From Dehalococcoidia bacterium (GTDB lineage Bacteria; Chloroflexota; Dehalococcoidia; Bin125), in contig JAJDWB010000018.1 of NCBI GenBank assembly GCA_022825855.1, positions 1-64,000 on the forward strand: a DNA stretch of 64,000 nt. The letters run 5' to 3'. The translations under genes were made by a program, and so were the position numbers. Within the stretch, counting starts at the first letter, position 1, and each line of letters starts with the position of its first letter. This document shows, in pieces, positions 1 to 9,215 of this stretch. The notes beneath the pieces are model-generated. The model saw only the letters and a program-made list of their open reading frames with translations, searched no databases and had not been told where the DNA came from.

Positions 1-99
1 AGGACGAACCTCCCTAATCCCCGTCCGCGGTTTTTTTCTCCGCGCGCACCCTCAAGTCCCGGCCATCAAGCGAACCCGGCCACCGCATACCCAGCTTCC

Positions 100-135
100 G
101 CCCTCACCCTAACCCTCTCCCGCGGGGAGAGGGAA
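100..135. repeat. 36-bp interspersed palindromic repeat, copy 1
   Basis: This intergenic element matches the reverse complement of 43540-43575 at 35 of 36 positions. Its core (113-133) is an inverted repeat with 9-bp arms, CCCTCTCC-C and its complement, around a GCG centre. Both copies sit just outside coding regions, here beyond the clpC end. It could fold as a hairpin or act as a terminator. The pairing and identity are seen directly; the function is inference. Confidence 0.7.
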
Positions 136-204
136 CCGGAAGAGATCCGAGCACAGGTTGAGCTGAGTGCGAAGATCTGCGTTCTTGCGGAGAACGAGGT
201 CTGG

Positions 205-226
205 GCCCCGCGTCAGGGCGCGGGGC
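205..226 (-). terminator. Stem-loop downstream of clpC
   Basis: A perfect 8-bp GC-rich stem (GCCCCGCG and its complement) closes a 6-nt loop 16 nt beyond the clpC stop on the minus strand. There is no T-tract, so intrinsic termination is uncertain; it may instead stabilise the 3' end of the chaperone operon transcript. Confidence 0.4.
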
Positions 227-241
227 GACGGAGGGAGGAGG

Positions 242-2670
<2,429 letters not shown>

Positions 2671-2674
<4 letters not shown>

Positions 2675-3030
2675 CGTCGTCGCTCCTGTCGTTCCTGTCG
2701 TTCGAGTCGCGGCGGCCGGACGGTGGGCAGTTGCTGGTCGCGGCGGCGCTGGATCTCGTTGCGCAGTTGCTGGTTCTCGCGTTCGAGTTGGCCGATCCGC
2801 TGGCGGAGCCGGAGGATGATGTCGGCGCCGGCGAGGTTGACACCGAGTTCGTCGATCAGGCGGCGGATCACGCGCAGGCGGGCGATGTCGTCGTCGCTGT
2901 AGAGGCGCTGACGACCGGCGGAACGGGCGGGGGTGAGCAGGCCTTCGCGCTCGTAGGTGCGCAGGGTCTGCTGGTGGACGCCGACCATCTGCGCGGCGAT
3001 GCGGATGGTGTAGACGGGCTGGTCGCTCAT
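2671..3030 (-). CDS. hspR: HspR-like MerR-family heat-shock repressor
   Basis: This 119-aa protein has a MerR winged-helix DNA-binding domain at the N-terminus (about residues 6-75, including a QQTLRTYEREGLL stretch at 20-32). A predicted coiled coil follows (about 75-100), then an Arg-rich tail. HspR proteins repress chaperone operons by binding HAIR elements and typically respond through DnaK. Its gene overlaps dnaJ upstream by 4 bp and clpC downstream by 4 bp (ATGA in both cases), so the three should be translationally coupled. Two HAIR-like sites lie just upstream of the operon (3988-4008 and 4042-4062), which fits autoregulation. Short length and lack of an effector domain match HspR and exclude larger MerR types. 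Confidence 0.88.
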
Positions 3031-3971
3031 GGGTCGTCGCCTTCCAGCTCGCGGAGCTGTCGGAAGAGTTCGGTCTGTTCCTCTGAGAGCGGGTCGGGCA
3101 TGCGCAGCCGGGCTTCGGCCAGGATGTCGCCGCGGCCGTCGCGCTGGAAGCGGGGCATGCCCTGGCCGGCGAGGCGGAAGACGCGGCCGTTTTGCGTGCC
3201 GGCGGGAATGCGCAGGGCAAGCCGTCCGCTGCCGCCGATCGAGCGCACGGCGACCTCGCCGCCCAGCGCGGCGGTCGTGATCGGGACATCGACGGGGACG
3301 ATCAGATCGTCGCCGCGGCGCTCGAAGACGGGGTCGTCGTCGACGTTGACGACCAGGTAGAGGTCGCCGCTGCGTCCGTCGGGCTGTTCCTCGCCCTTGC
3401 CGGTGAACTTGATCCGCTGACCGTCGCGGACGCCGGGCGGGATCGTGAGTTCGAGTCGCGAGCCGCCGGCGCCGCGCTGGAGGGTGCGGGTGGTGCCGTG
3501 AAAGGCTTCGCGCAGGGAGACGTTGACGCTGTGCTCGATGTCGCGGCCGCGGGCCGGTCGGTGCGGCGCGCCGGCGCGCTGACCGCCGAAGAAGCTGCCG
3601 AAGATGTCGCCGAGGTCGCCGGCGTCCGCGAAGTCGGCGCCTCCGAACTCGACGCGGACGTTGGGGTCGCCGCGGAAGGACGGGTTGCCGAAGCCGGCGA
3701 AGCCGAAGCCGCCGCCGTTCTGGCGCTGCATCTCCTCGAGTTGCTCGGCGTGCTCCCACTGGTCGCCCCAGCGGTCGTAGGCGGCGCGCTTGTCGGGGTC
3801 GGAGAGGACGTCGTTGGCGGCGTTGACCTGCTTGAAGCGCTGCTCGGCGTCCTTGTCCCCGCCGGTGACGTCGGGGTGGTACTGTCGAGCCAGGCGGCGG
3901 TAGGCGGAGGAGATGTCCTTCTCGGAGGCATCGCGGGTGACGCCGAGGGTTTGGTAGAAGTCCTGAGCCAT
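3027..3971 (-). CDS. dnaJ: DnaJ/CbpA-type J-domain co-chaperone without zinc finger
   Basis: This 314-aa Hsp40 stimulates the ATPase of DnaK and delivers substrates. The J domain spans residues 1-70 with the HPD signature at 32-34. A Gly/Phe-rich linker runs about 85-130, and two C-terminal substrate-binding beta domains cover about 140-305. The four CxxCxGxG zinc-binding repeats of class A DnaJ are absent, so it is a class B (CbpA-like) protein. The start has a GGAG ribosome binding site 9 nt upstream. It is the first gene of the operon with hspR and clpC. No dnaK or grpE is in the window, unlike the usual dnaK-grpE-dnaJ-hspR order in actinobacteria. Confidence 0.93.
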   Translation of the reverse strand: MAQDFYQTLGVTRDASEKDISSAYRRLARQYHPDVTGGDKDAEQRFKQVNAANDVLSDPDKRAAYDRWGDQWEHAEQLEEMQRQNGGGFGFAGFGNPSFRGDPNVRVEFGGADFADAGDLGDIFGSFFGGQRAGAPHRPARGRDIEHSVNVSLREAFHGTTRTLQRGAGGSRLELTIPPGVRDGQRIKFTGKGEEQPDGRSGDLYLVVNVDDDPVFERRGDDLIVPVDVPITTAALGGEVAVRSIGGSGRLALRIPAGTQNGRVFRLAGQGMPRFQRDGRGDILAEARLRMPDPLSEEQTELFRQLRELEGDDP

Positions 3972-3987
3972 ATTTTGTGGCTCCTAT

Positions 3988-4008
3988 CTTGAGTCCGATG
4001 CTATCAAC
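3988..4008. promoter_or_regulatory. HAIR-like HspR operator 1
   Basis: The known HAIR consensus is CTTGAGT-N7-ACTCAAG. Here the left half CTTGAGT (3988-3994) is perfect, the spacer is exactly 7 nt, and the right half TATCAAC (4002-4008) matches at 4 of 7 positions. It covers the predicted -10 box and start point of the leftward dnaJ promoter, which is where a repressor should bind. The site is seen in sequence; binding by the neighbouring HspR is inferred. Confidence 0.6.
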
Positions 4009-4026
4009 TATCTCCCGTGTAGACAA
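3998..4026 (-). promoter_or_regulatory. Predicted promoter of dnaJ-hspR-clpC
   Basis: On the minus strand TTGTCT (4026-4021) is followed after 17 nt by TAGCAT (4003-3998). Each hexamer matches the housekeeping sigma consensus at 4 of 6 positions. The predicted start point near 3991 gives a 5' leader of about 20 nt before the ATG at 3971. Overlap with HAIR-like operator 1 supports it. Confidence 0.4.
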
Positions 4027-4041
4027 CCCAGGTGGAGGAAA

Positions 4042-4062
4042 GTTGAGTGGTAAACAGATAAG
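4042..4062. promoter_or_regulatory. HAIR-like HspR operator 2
   Basis: GTTGAGT (4042-4048) matches the HAIR left half at 6 of 7 positions. After exactly 7 nt, AGATAAG (4056-4062) matches the right half at 4 of 7. It lies between the divergent dnaJ and hsp20 promoters, abutting the predicted hsp20 upstream promoter element, and could let HspR control both directions. Confidence 0.5.
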
Positions 4063-4063
4063 T

Positions 4064-4091
4064 CTTGCAATCTTGACAGCGGCCCTATAAG
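4064..4091 (+). promoter_or_regulatory. Predicted promoter of hsp20
   Basis: CTTGCAA (4064-4070) is followed after 12 nt by CCCTATAA (4083-4090). This resembles the sigma-32 type heat-shock pattern, and TATAAG (4086-4091) is also an acceptable housekeeping -10 box with TTGCAA 15 nt upstream. The predicted leader is about 60 nt. It is a pattern match only. Confidence 0.35.
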
Positions 4092-4157
4092 GTTTCCTCA
4101 GAGCCGATGGGAATACCACGAAGCAAGCACAGCGCCATCGGCAGTGAGGAGCACACG

Positions 4158-4661
4158 ATGAGCAAGATTCTGATTCGCGACCCCTTCGCCGAGTTCGACA
4201 ACCTGTTCAGCAACGCCTTTGCGCGTCGCCCGCGGCGGGTCGCCTCGACGGCCGCCGGCAGCCAGCCGGCCACGTCCTGGCAGCTTCCGGTCAACGTCTA
4301 CGAGCACGACGAGGGGATCGGCATCGAGGCCTGGGTGCCCGGTTTCGCCGAGGACGAGATCGCGGTGACGGTCGACGACGGTCACCTGCGGATCCACGCC
4401 GAGCACGCGAGCGATGAGAGCTCGGAGAACGGTTCGGGCGAGGATCGCAAGTACCGTCGACGCGAGGTGACTCGCACGGTGCTGAGCCGCAGCTTCCGGC
4501 TGGACCCGGCCTACGACGCCACGAAGATCTCGGCGCACCTGGCCAACGGCGTGCTGGAGCTGTCGCTGCCCAAGGGCGAGGAGCCCGAGCCGCAGCAGAT
4601 CGCGATCAACACCGGCGCGGTCAGCGAGGCGGTCGCCGAGGTCGTCGGCGAGGCCGAGTAG
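4158..4661 (+). CDS. Hsp20/alpha-crystallin small heat-shock protein
   Basis: This 167-aa protein is an ATP-independent holdase that keeps unfolding proteins soluble. The alpha-crystallin beta-sandwich covers about residues 41-150 and ends in the family motif GVLELSLPK (131-139). The N-terminus has the short DPFAEFDNLF segment typical of bacterial class A Hsp20. The start at 4158 is chosen over an in-frame ATG at 4107 because GAGGAG (4146-4151) sits 6 nt before it and the protein then begins like other Hsp20s. It is divergent from the dnaJ operon and shares the HAIR-like operator region. It lacks a clear C-terminal IxI motif; QQIAI (146-150) may serve. Confidence 0.93.
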   Translation: MSKILIRDPFAEFDNLFSNAFARRPRRVASTAAGSQPATSWQLPVNVYEHDEGIGIEAWVPGFAEDEIAVTVDDGHLRIHAEHASDESSENGSGEDRKYRRREVTRTVLSRSFRLDPAYDATKISAHLANGVLELSLPKGEEPEPQQIAINTGAVSEAVAEVVGEAE

Positions 4662-4714
4662 ACCCTTCGGCCTTCCCGACGTGTGAGACCTGCGAGTTGA
4701 ACCATTCGTAAGTC

Positions 4715-4778
4715 GCCCCCGCGCAGGCGGGGGCAGCGCGAGCAGATAGGTGCACACTGGCCCCGCCTACGCGGGGCC
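4715..4778. other. Two consecutive GC-rich stem-loops after hsp20
   Basis: Two perfect hairpins lie between hsp20 and the next gene: 4715-4734 (8-bp stem GCCCCCGC, loop GCAG) and 4759-4778 (8-bp stem GGCCCCGC, loop CTAC). With the third hairpin at 4846-4873 they form a run of stem-loops, all with 4-nt loops. They could be terminators or REP-like elements. No reading frame with a convincing start occupies 4662-4891. Confidence 0.5.
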
Positions 4779-4845
4779 GACTCTATTGGGTGTGCGCGCA
4801 AGTGGGTTGGCGCGCAAGCCTCTCCTGTGAAACCCGGAGGACACG

Positions 4846-4873
4846 AACGGCTCCCCCGGGCGGGGGAGCCGTT
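4846..4873 (+). terminator. Strong 12-bp stem-loop between hsp20 and the next gene
   Basis: A perfect 12-bp stem (AACGGCTCCCCC and its complement) closes a GGGC loop and is followed by GTGGTTT. It is the best terminator candidate for hsp20. It ends only 18 nt before the ATG at 4892, so it may instead lie in the leader of that gene and affect its translation. Confidence 0.5.
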
Positions 4874-4891
4874 GTGGTTTAACCTGATCTC

Positions 4892-5455
4892 ATGGTGCAA
4901 CGGATGCTGGCCCTGGTGCCCGACGAGCAGGCGCGCGCGCAGATTGATCTGGTGCGTGCGCTCTACGACCGCGAACAGGTCGATGCGACGCCGCCGCACA
5001 TTCCCGTGACCGACCAGTTCGACGATCACTACGGACTGGGCGATCTGGAGCAGATGCTGGAGGTGATCCTGGGCCTGTTCCATCCGTTCATGCTGGAGCT
5101 GGGCGCGCCGCAGTCGTGGTACGACGACGGCGAGCACCTGCTGCAAATGGTGGCTGAGCAGGGAGCCGAGGATGCGCAGCGGATCTCGTCGATCGTCTAC
5201 CGGGATCTGTATCCCGAGCAGGCGCCGGATGCGCTGGTGCGCTCGCGCTCGCCGTTGGAACGGACGGCGCTGACGGTCGGCCGGTTCAACCGCGAGGCGG
5301 AGGCGCAGAACGCGGCGGAGTCGCTGGCGGCGCAGCGCTACTTCCTGGTCGTGACGCACGTGGGCGTGTTCGACGCGGTGGAGCAGACGGAGGGGCCGGC
5401 GGGCTGGTCGCTGCGCAAATCCTTGCCGCTGGGCTCGATGATGGCGGAACTCTAG
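4892..5455 (+). CDS. 2H phosphoesterase / 2'-5' RNA ligase-like protein, degenerate
   Basis: This 187-aa protein has the two-lobed layout of the LigT/2'-5' RNA ligase (2H phosphoesterase) family. The first lobe has PPHIPVTDQF (34-43), which matches the usual PHITL-x-x-F motif and keeps its histidine (H36), although the T/S is replaced by Pro. The second lobe has TALTVGRF (125-132) where active members have PHLTLGRF, so the second catalytic histidine is Ala126. The C-terminal GWSLRKSLPLG also fits the family. With one of two catalytic histidines lost, it may bind rather than cleave a cyclic phosphate. The start is the ATG just after the 4846-4873 hairpin; no strong RBS is visible. Confidence 0.6.
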   Translation: MVQRMLALVPDEQARAQIDLVRALYDREQVDATPPHIPVTDQFDDHYGLGDLEQMLEVILGLFHPFMLELGAPQSWYDDGEHLLQMVAEQGAEDAQRISSIVYRDLYPEQAPDALVRSRSPLERTALTVGRFNREAEAQNAAESLAAQRYFLVVTHVGVFDAVEQTEGPAGWSLRKSLPLGSMMAEL

Positions 5456-5566
5456 GGTCCGCCGGTCGCTCACGGTCCGGCGATCTTGCGCTCCGGCGTT
5501 GGAGTACTCTGGGCGTGCCTGCCCCGTATCAGGTCGGCGGCAGACAGGCGAATCCGGAGGTGTGCG

Positions 5567-6268
5567 ATGCCGGTCGTGACCGTATCCAGCCAGTACGGCG
5601 CAGGCGCGCGCGATGTGTCGCGCCGGTTGAGCCGCACGCTGGGGCTCGAGTACATCGACCAGACGGTGCTGGTCGACGCCTCCCGGCAGTTGGGCCGGAC
5701 GGTGTCGGAGGTGGCGGAGAAGGACGAACGAACCGACTCGCTGCGGGCGCGCCTGGGACACTTTCTGCAGCGGGCGCTGGAGCGCTCGGCGGCGGGCGGG
5801 GCGATCGATCCGATGCTCGGCTCGGGCAACCTGGAGCTGATGCTCTCGCAGAGCTACCAGGAGCTGTCGGACTCGGGTTCGGGCGTGGTCGACGACCGCG
5901 CGATCCTGGCGACGACGTCGCAGATCATCGAGTCGATCGCGCAGCGCGGCAACGTCGTGATCATCGGCCGGGGCAGCCAGATGATCCTCAAGGACATGCC
6001 GGACGCGACGCACGTGCAGCTCGTGGCCGAGCCCCAGGTCGCGCTGGCGCGGGTGCAGGAGTGGGAGGGCGTGGACGAAGTGGCGGCGGCGCGCAGCATC
6101 GAGGAGTTCAACAAGGGTCGCGCGGCGTTCCACGAGAAGTTCTGGAAAGTGGATGTCTGGTCGCCGCTGCTCTACGACGTGGTGATCAACACGACGCACC
6201 TGACCTATGTGCAGGCGGCGGAGCTGGTGGCGTCGGTGATGGAGAAGAAGGCCGGGGCCGCGGTGTAG
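5567..6268 (+). CDS. Cytidylate kinase-like family protein
   Basis: This 233-aa protein resembles the Cytidylate_kin2-type P-loop family, whose members are often found outside nucleotide metabolism and lack a defined substrate. The N-terminal segment VTVSSQYGAGARDVSRRLS (4-22) occupies the P-loop position but lacks the GK[ST] lysine. A later NVVIIGRGSQMILKD stretch and HVQLVAE fit the NMP-kinase-like fold. The start at 5567 is chosen because GGAGG (5556-5560) lies 6 nt upstream; an in-frame ATG at 5486 lacks such a site. Function is uncertain; a nucleotide-binding role is the most that the sequence supports. Confidence 0.7.
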   Translation: MPVVTVSSQYGAGARDVSRRLSRTLGLEYIDQTVLVDASRQLGRTVSEVAEKDERTDSLRARLGHFLQRALERSAAGGAIDPMLGSGNLELMLSQSYQELSDSGSGVVDDRAILATTSQIIESIAQRGNVVIIGRGSQMILKDMPDATHVQLVAEPQVALARVQEWEGVDEVAAARSIEEFNKGRAAFHEKFWKVDVWSPLLYDVVINTTHLTYVQAAELVASVMEKKAGAAV

Positions 6269-6297
6269 CGGTCGGACAACGTGGTTGGACGACGCGG

Positions 6298-6573
6298 TCA
6301 GGCGACGAGGCCGCGGAGCACGTCTTCGGCGGCGATCAGGCGCGGGGCCATGCCGAACTGACCGTGGATCTGTAGGCCTTCCGCGTCGAGCCGCTCGCGC
6401 GGGCCGATGGCGTCGCGGTAGCTGGCCATGACCGGGTGATCCTCGCCGACGGCGTCGCGCAGCAGTTCCTCGGCGGCGTCGCGCCAGCGCATGAAGTCCT
6501 CGGTCGTGGGTCCGATCGAGCGGATGTAGCGGGAGCGCTCGAGGAGTTGGTCGATCTGTTGGTTGAGGTCCAT
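6298..6573 (-). CDS. Small hypothetical protein
   Basis: This 91-aa, mostly alpha-helical protein is not recognised. It follows the acetyltransferase gene on the same strand with a 24-nt gap, so the two may be co-transcribed. It is rich in charged residues and has no Cys, no transmembrane segment and no signal peptide. A coding origin is supported by third-position GC and by filling the space between two real genes. Confidence 0.5.
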   Translation of the reverse strand: MDLNQQIDQLLERSRYIRSIGPTTEDFMRWRDAAEELLRDAVGEDHPVMASYRDAIGPRERLDAEGLQIHGQFGMAPRLIAAEDVLRGLVA

Positions 6574-6597
6574 GGCGCAGAGTGTATCGCAGGCCGG

Positions 6598-7167
6598 CTA
6601 GCGGGCCGGCCAGCGCTCGGCGGCGCGGCCGGCGCGATCGTCCCAGTCGAGCGCCAGACCGGACGGCCAGCGGGCGGCGGCGGATCGGCCGAAGCCAGTC
6701 TCCAGCGCGGGCGGCGTCGGGGCGCTCATGAGGATGCCGTCTTCGCGGGGATGGGCGTAGAAGTTGCGGCGCACTGCGTCCTCGTTGAAGCCCCGGCTGC
6801 GGTAGAGCCCGCGGGCGGCGGCGTTGGACTGTCGCACCTCGAGCTGGACGATCTCGCAGCCGAGGCGCTGGGCGAGACGGAAGACGCAGTTGAGCAGGAC
6901 GGCGCCCAGTCCCAGGCCGTGCGCGCCGGGGTCGATGGCGAAGGTGCAGAGCTGGAGCTGATCGACGACGTGCCAGGTGCCGAAGTAGCCGAGCAGCCGC
7001 CGGTCGCGGTCGATCAGCACGTAGAAGACGCTGATCGGCGACTCGGTCAGTTCGCCGACGAAGTAGCGGCGGCTCCAGCCCGATTCGCCGAAGGCGCGGC
7101 GGTCGAGGGCGGTGACGGCGTCGACATCGTCGAGCGTCATCGGCCGGAGTCGGAGCGATGCGGTCAT
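6598..7167 (-). CDS. GNAT-family N-acetyltransferase (RimI-like)
   Basis: This 189-aa protein contains a single GNAT fold. The acetyl-CoA binding motif A is seen as IDPGAHGLGLGAVLL (about 97-111), and motif B as LEVRQSNAAARGLYRSRGF (about 128-146), close to RimI proteins that acetylate N-terminal amines. RimI itself targets ribosomal protein S18, but the C-terminal extension of about 40 residues rich in Trp, Ala and Arg is not typical, so the substrate is uncertain. The hypothetical gene at 6298 follows it. It is divergent from the ABC exporter. Confidence 0.8.
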   Translation of the reverse strand: MTASLRLRPMTLDDVDAVTALDRRAFGESGWSRRYFVGELTESPISVFYVLIDRDRRLLGYFGTWHVVDQLQLCTFAIDPGAHGLGLGAVLLNCVFRLAQRLGCEIVQLEVRQSNAAARGLYRSRGFNEDAVRRNFYAHPREDGILMSAPTPPALETGFGRSAAARWPSGLALDWDDRAGRAAERWPAR

Positions 7168-7255
7168 GGGGCTGGGGCCGTGTTCGAGGGCGGCATGTTT
7201 GCGTCCGAGTTAACGGGCAGCGGCGGCGTCCAGTGTCGCGTATCGGGCGCATCAC

Positions 7256-7261
7256 TATACT
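7256..7261 (+). promoter_or_regulatory. Possible -10 box for the ABC exporter operon
   Basis: TATACT at 7256-7261 is one mismatch from the housekeeping -10 consensus and lies about 80 nt before the first ABC gene in the 173-bp divergent intergenic region. No convincing -35 hexamer is seen 16-18 nt upstream, so this is a weak call. Confidence 0.3.
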
Positions 7262-7340
7262 GCGGGTGAACTATGACTGAGTCTGAGCGGCGTACCGACG
7301 CCGTGGCGGCGTCCGACAGCCGCCCGCTCGGGAGCCGAAA

Positions 7341-9215
7341 TTGACCGCACTGACTGCCGACGTCGAACCTCGCCGGGGCCTGCGGGTCCCCGTATCGATC
7401 ATGGTCATCGGTCGCGTGCTGCGCTTCGCGCTGCCCTACTGGAAGGGCCTGTCGGTCACCGCGATCGCGATCCTGGCGACGGCGGCGTTCGCGATTGCGA
7501 CGCCGTGGCTGCTGCGCTGGGCGATTGACACCGCGATTTCGACGGAGATCGTCAACGGCGACACGGTGATCGCGATCACCGGCTGGCTGGTCGCGGTGGC
7601 GGGTCTGGCGCTGGTCGGCGCGGCGGTGCTGCGCGGCACCTCGATGTTCGTCCAGCGCTACCTGGCCGAGTGGGTCGGGCAGACGGTGGCCTACGACCTG
7701 CGCAACGCGATCTACCAGCGACTGCAGACGCTCTCGTTCCGCTTTCACGACGGCGCGGAGACGGGCCAGATCATGGTCCGCGCGACGCAGGACGTGGAAG
7801 TGGTGCGGATGTTCATCAACTTCGGCGGCGTCCAGCTCTCGTTCACGCTGGTGCTGGGGGTCGGCACGCTGGTGATCATGCTGCTGATCAACTGGCCGCT
7901 GGCCTTGATGGTCTGGGGAATCATGATCCTGATCGCCGCGCGCTCGGCCTTTGTGGCGCGGCGGCTGCGGCCGATCTGGAACGACGTGCAGGAGTCGCAG
8001 GCGCAACTGGGCACGGTGCTGCAGGAGGCGCTGTCGGGGATTCGCGTGGTCAAGGCGTTCGGGCGGGCGGAGTTCGAGGGTCAGAAGTTCGGCCGCGCGG
8101 CGGGTTGGTTGCAGCAGCGGTCCTACGACGCCTCGATGGTGCAGGCGGTCAACATGCCGCTGATGACGATGCTCGGCGCGGCGGCGATCGTGCTGACGAT
8201 CTGGTACGGCGGTCGCGAGGTGGTGAACGGCAACTTCACGGTCGGTGAACTGACCATGTTCCTGATGTTCCTGACCATCCTGCAGATGCCGATTCGCGGT
8301 CTGGGCTGGATGGTGATGATGGTCCCGCGCGCGGCCACGGCGGGGATGCGGATCTTCGAGATCCTCGACCAGGAATCGGAAGTGCAGGACAACCCCGAGG
8401 CGGTCGCCCCGGAGCGTCCCCAGGGTCACATCAAGTTCGAGGGCGTCAGCTTCGCCTACGATCCGCGCTCGCCGGTGCTGGGCAACATCGACTTCGAGGC
8501 CAGGCCGGGCGAGCTGATCGCGCTGTTGGGCCTGACCGGCAGCGGCAAGACCACGGTGGTCAACCTGATCCCGCGCTTCTACGACGTGAGCACCGGGCGG
8601 GTGACCTTCGACGACCAGGACGTGCGCGACTGGCCGCTGGAGGCGCTGCGCCGGCAGGTGGCGATCGTGCAGCAGGAGGTCTTCCTGTTTGCGGCGACGC
8701 TGAAGGAGAACATCGCCTACGGGCGGCCCGACGCGACGGACGAGGAGATCGAAGCGGCGGCCAAGCTGGCCCGGATTCACAACTTCATCAACCGGCTGCC
8801 GGAGCAGTACGACACCTGGGTCGGCGAGCGCGGAGCGAACTTCTCGGGCGGACAGAAGCAGCGGATCGCGATTGCGCGGGCGTTGCTGATGGATCCGCGC
8901 GTGTTGATCTTCGACGACTCGACCTCGTCGGTGGACGCGGCGACCGAGTTCGAGATTCAGCAGGCGATGGCAGCGCTGATGCGCGGCCGGACGACGTTCG
9001 TGATTGCTCACCGGCTGCGTTCGCTGCGCGAGGCCGACCAGATCCTGGTCCTGGACCAGGGCCGGATCGTGCAGCGCGGCAAGCACGACGAGCTGCTGGA
9101 GCAGGGCGGGCTGTACCGCGAGATCTACGAGTTGGAGCTGCGCGATCAGGAATCGGCCGGCGCTCACGAGGCCGAGCCGGCCGAAGCGGTCGCGGCAGCG
9201 GGCGGGAGCGGCTAG
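7341..9215 (+). CDS. ABC exporter half-transporter with degenerate ATP site (subunit 1)
   Basis: This 624-aa type IV ABC half-exporter has a six-helix membrane domain (about 20-330) fused to an ATPase domain. Walker A is GLTGSGKT (397-404) and the signature is FSGGQ (501-505). Walker B reads LIFDDSTSSVD, so the catalytic Glu is Asp, as in the degenerate subunit of heterodimeric exporters such as TM287/288. It is immediately followed by its partner at 9216. The start is a TTG with a GGGAGC site upstream; a downstream GTG or ATG remains possible. The substrate cannot be read from sequence; lipids, drugs or peptides are all possible for this class. Confidence 0.92.
   Translation: MTALTADVEPRRGLRVPVSIMVIGRVLRFALPYWKGLSVTAIAILATAAFAIATPWLLRWAIDTAISTEIVNGDTVIAITGWLVAVAGLALVGAAVLRGTSMFVQRYLAEWVGQTVAYDLRNAIYQRLQTLSFRFHDGAETGQIMVRATQDVEVVRMFINFGGVQLSFTLVLGVGTLVIMLLINWPLALMVWGIMILIAARSAFVARRLRPIWNDVQESQAQLGTVLQEALSGIRVVKAFGRAEFEGQKFGRAAGWLQQRSYDASMVQAVNMPLMTMLGAAAIVLTIWYGGREVVNGNFTVGELTMFLMFLTILQMPIRGLGWMVMMVPRAATAGMRIFEILDQESEVQDNPEAVAPERPQGHIKFEGVSFAYDPRSPVLGNIDFEARPGELIALLGLTGSGKTTVVNLIPRFYDVSTGRVTFDDQDVRDWPLEALRRQVAIVQQEVFLFAATLKENIAYGRPDATDEEIEAAAKLARIHNFINRLPEQYDTWVGERGANFSGGQKQRIAIARALLMDPRVLIFDDSTSSVDAATEFEIQQAMAALMRGRTTFVIAHRLRSLREADQILVLDQGRIVQRGKHDELLEQGGLYREIYELELRDQESAGAHEAEPAEAVAAAGGSG

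Noticed and set aside
1-241. A short gene or promoter at the left edge
   Set aside because: No frame with plausible composition or RBS was seen; only the 36-bp repeat, a T-run with weak flanking CGCGG/CCGCG pairing, and the clpC 3' hairpin are present.
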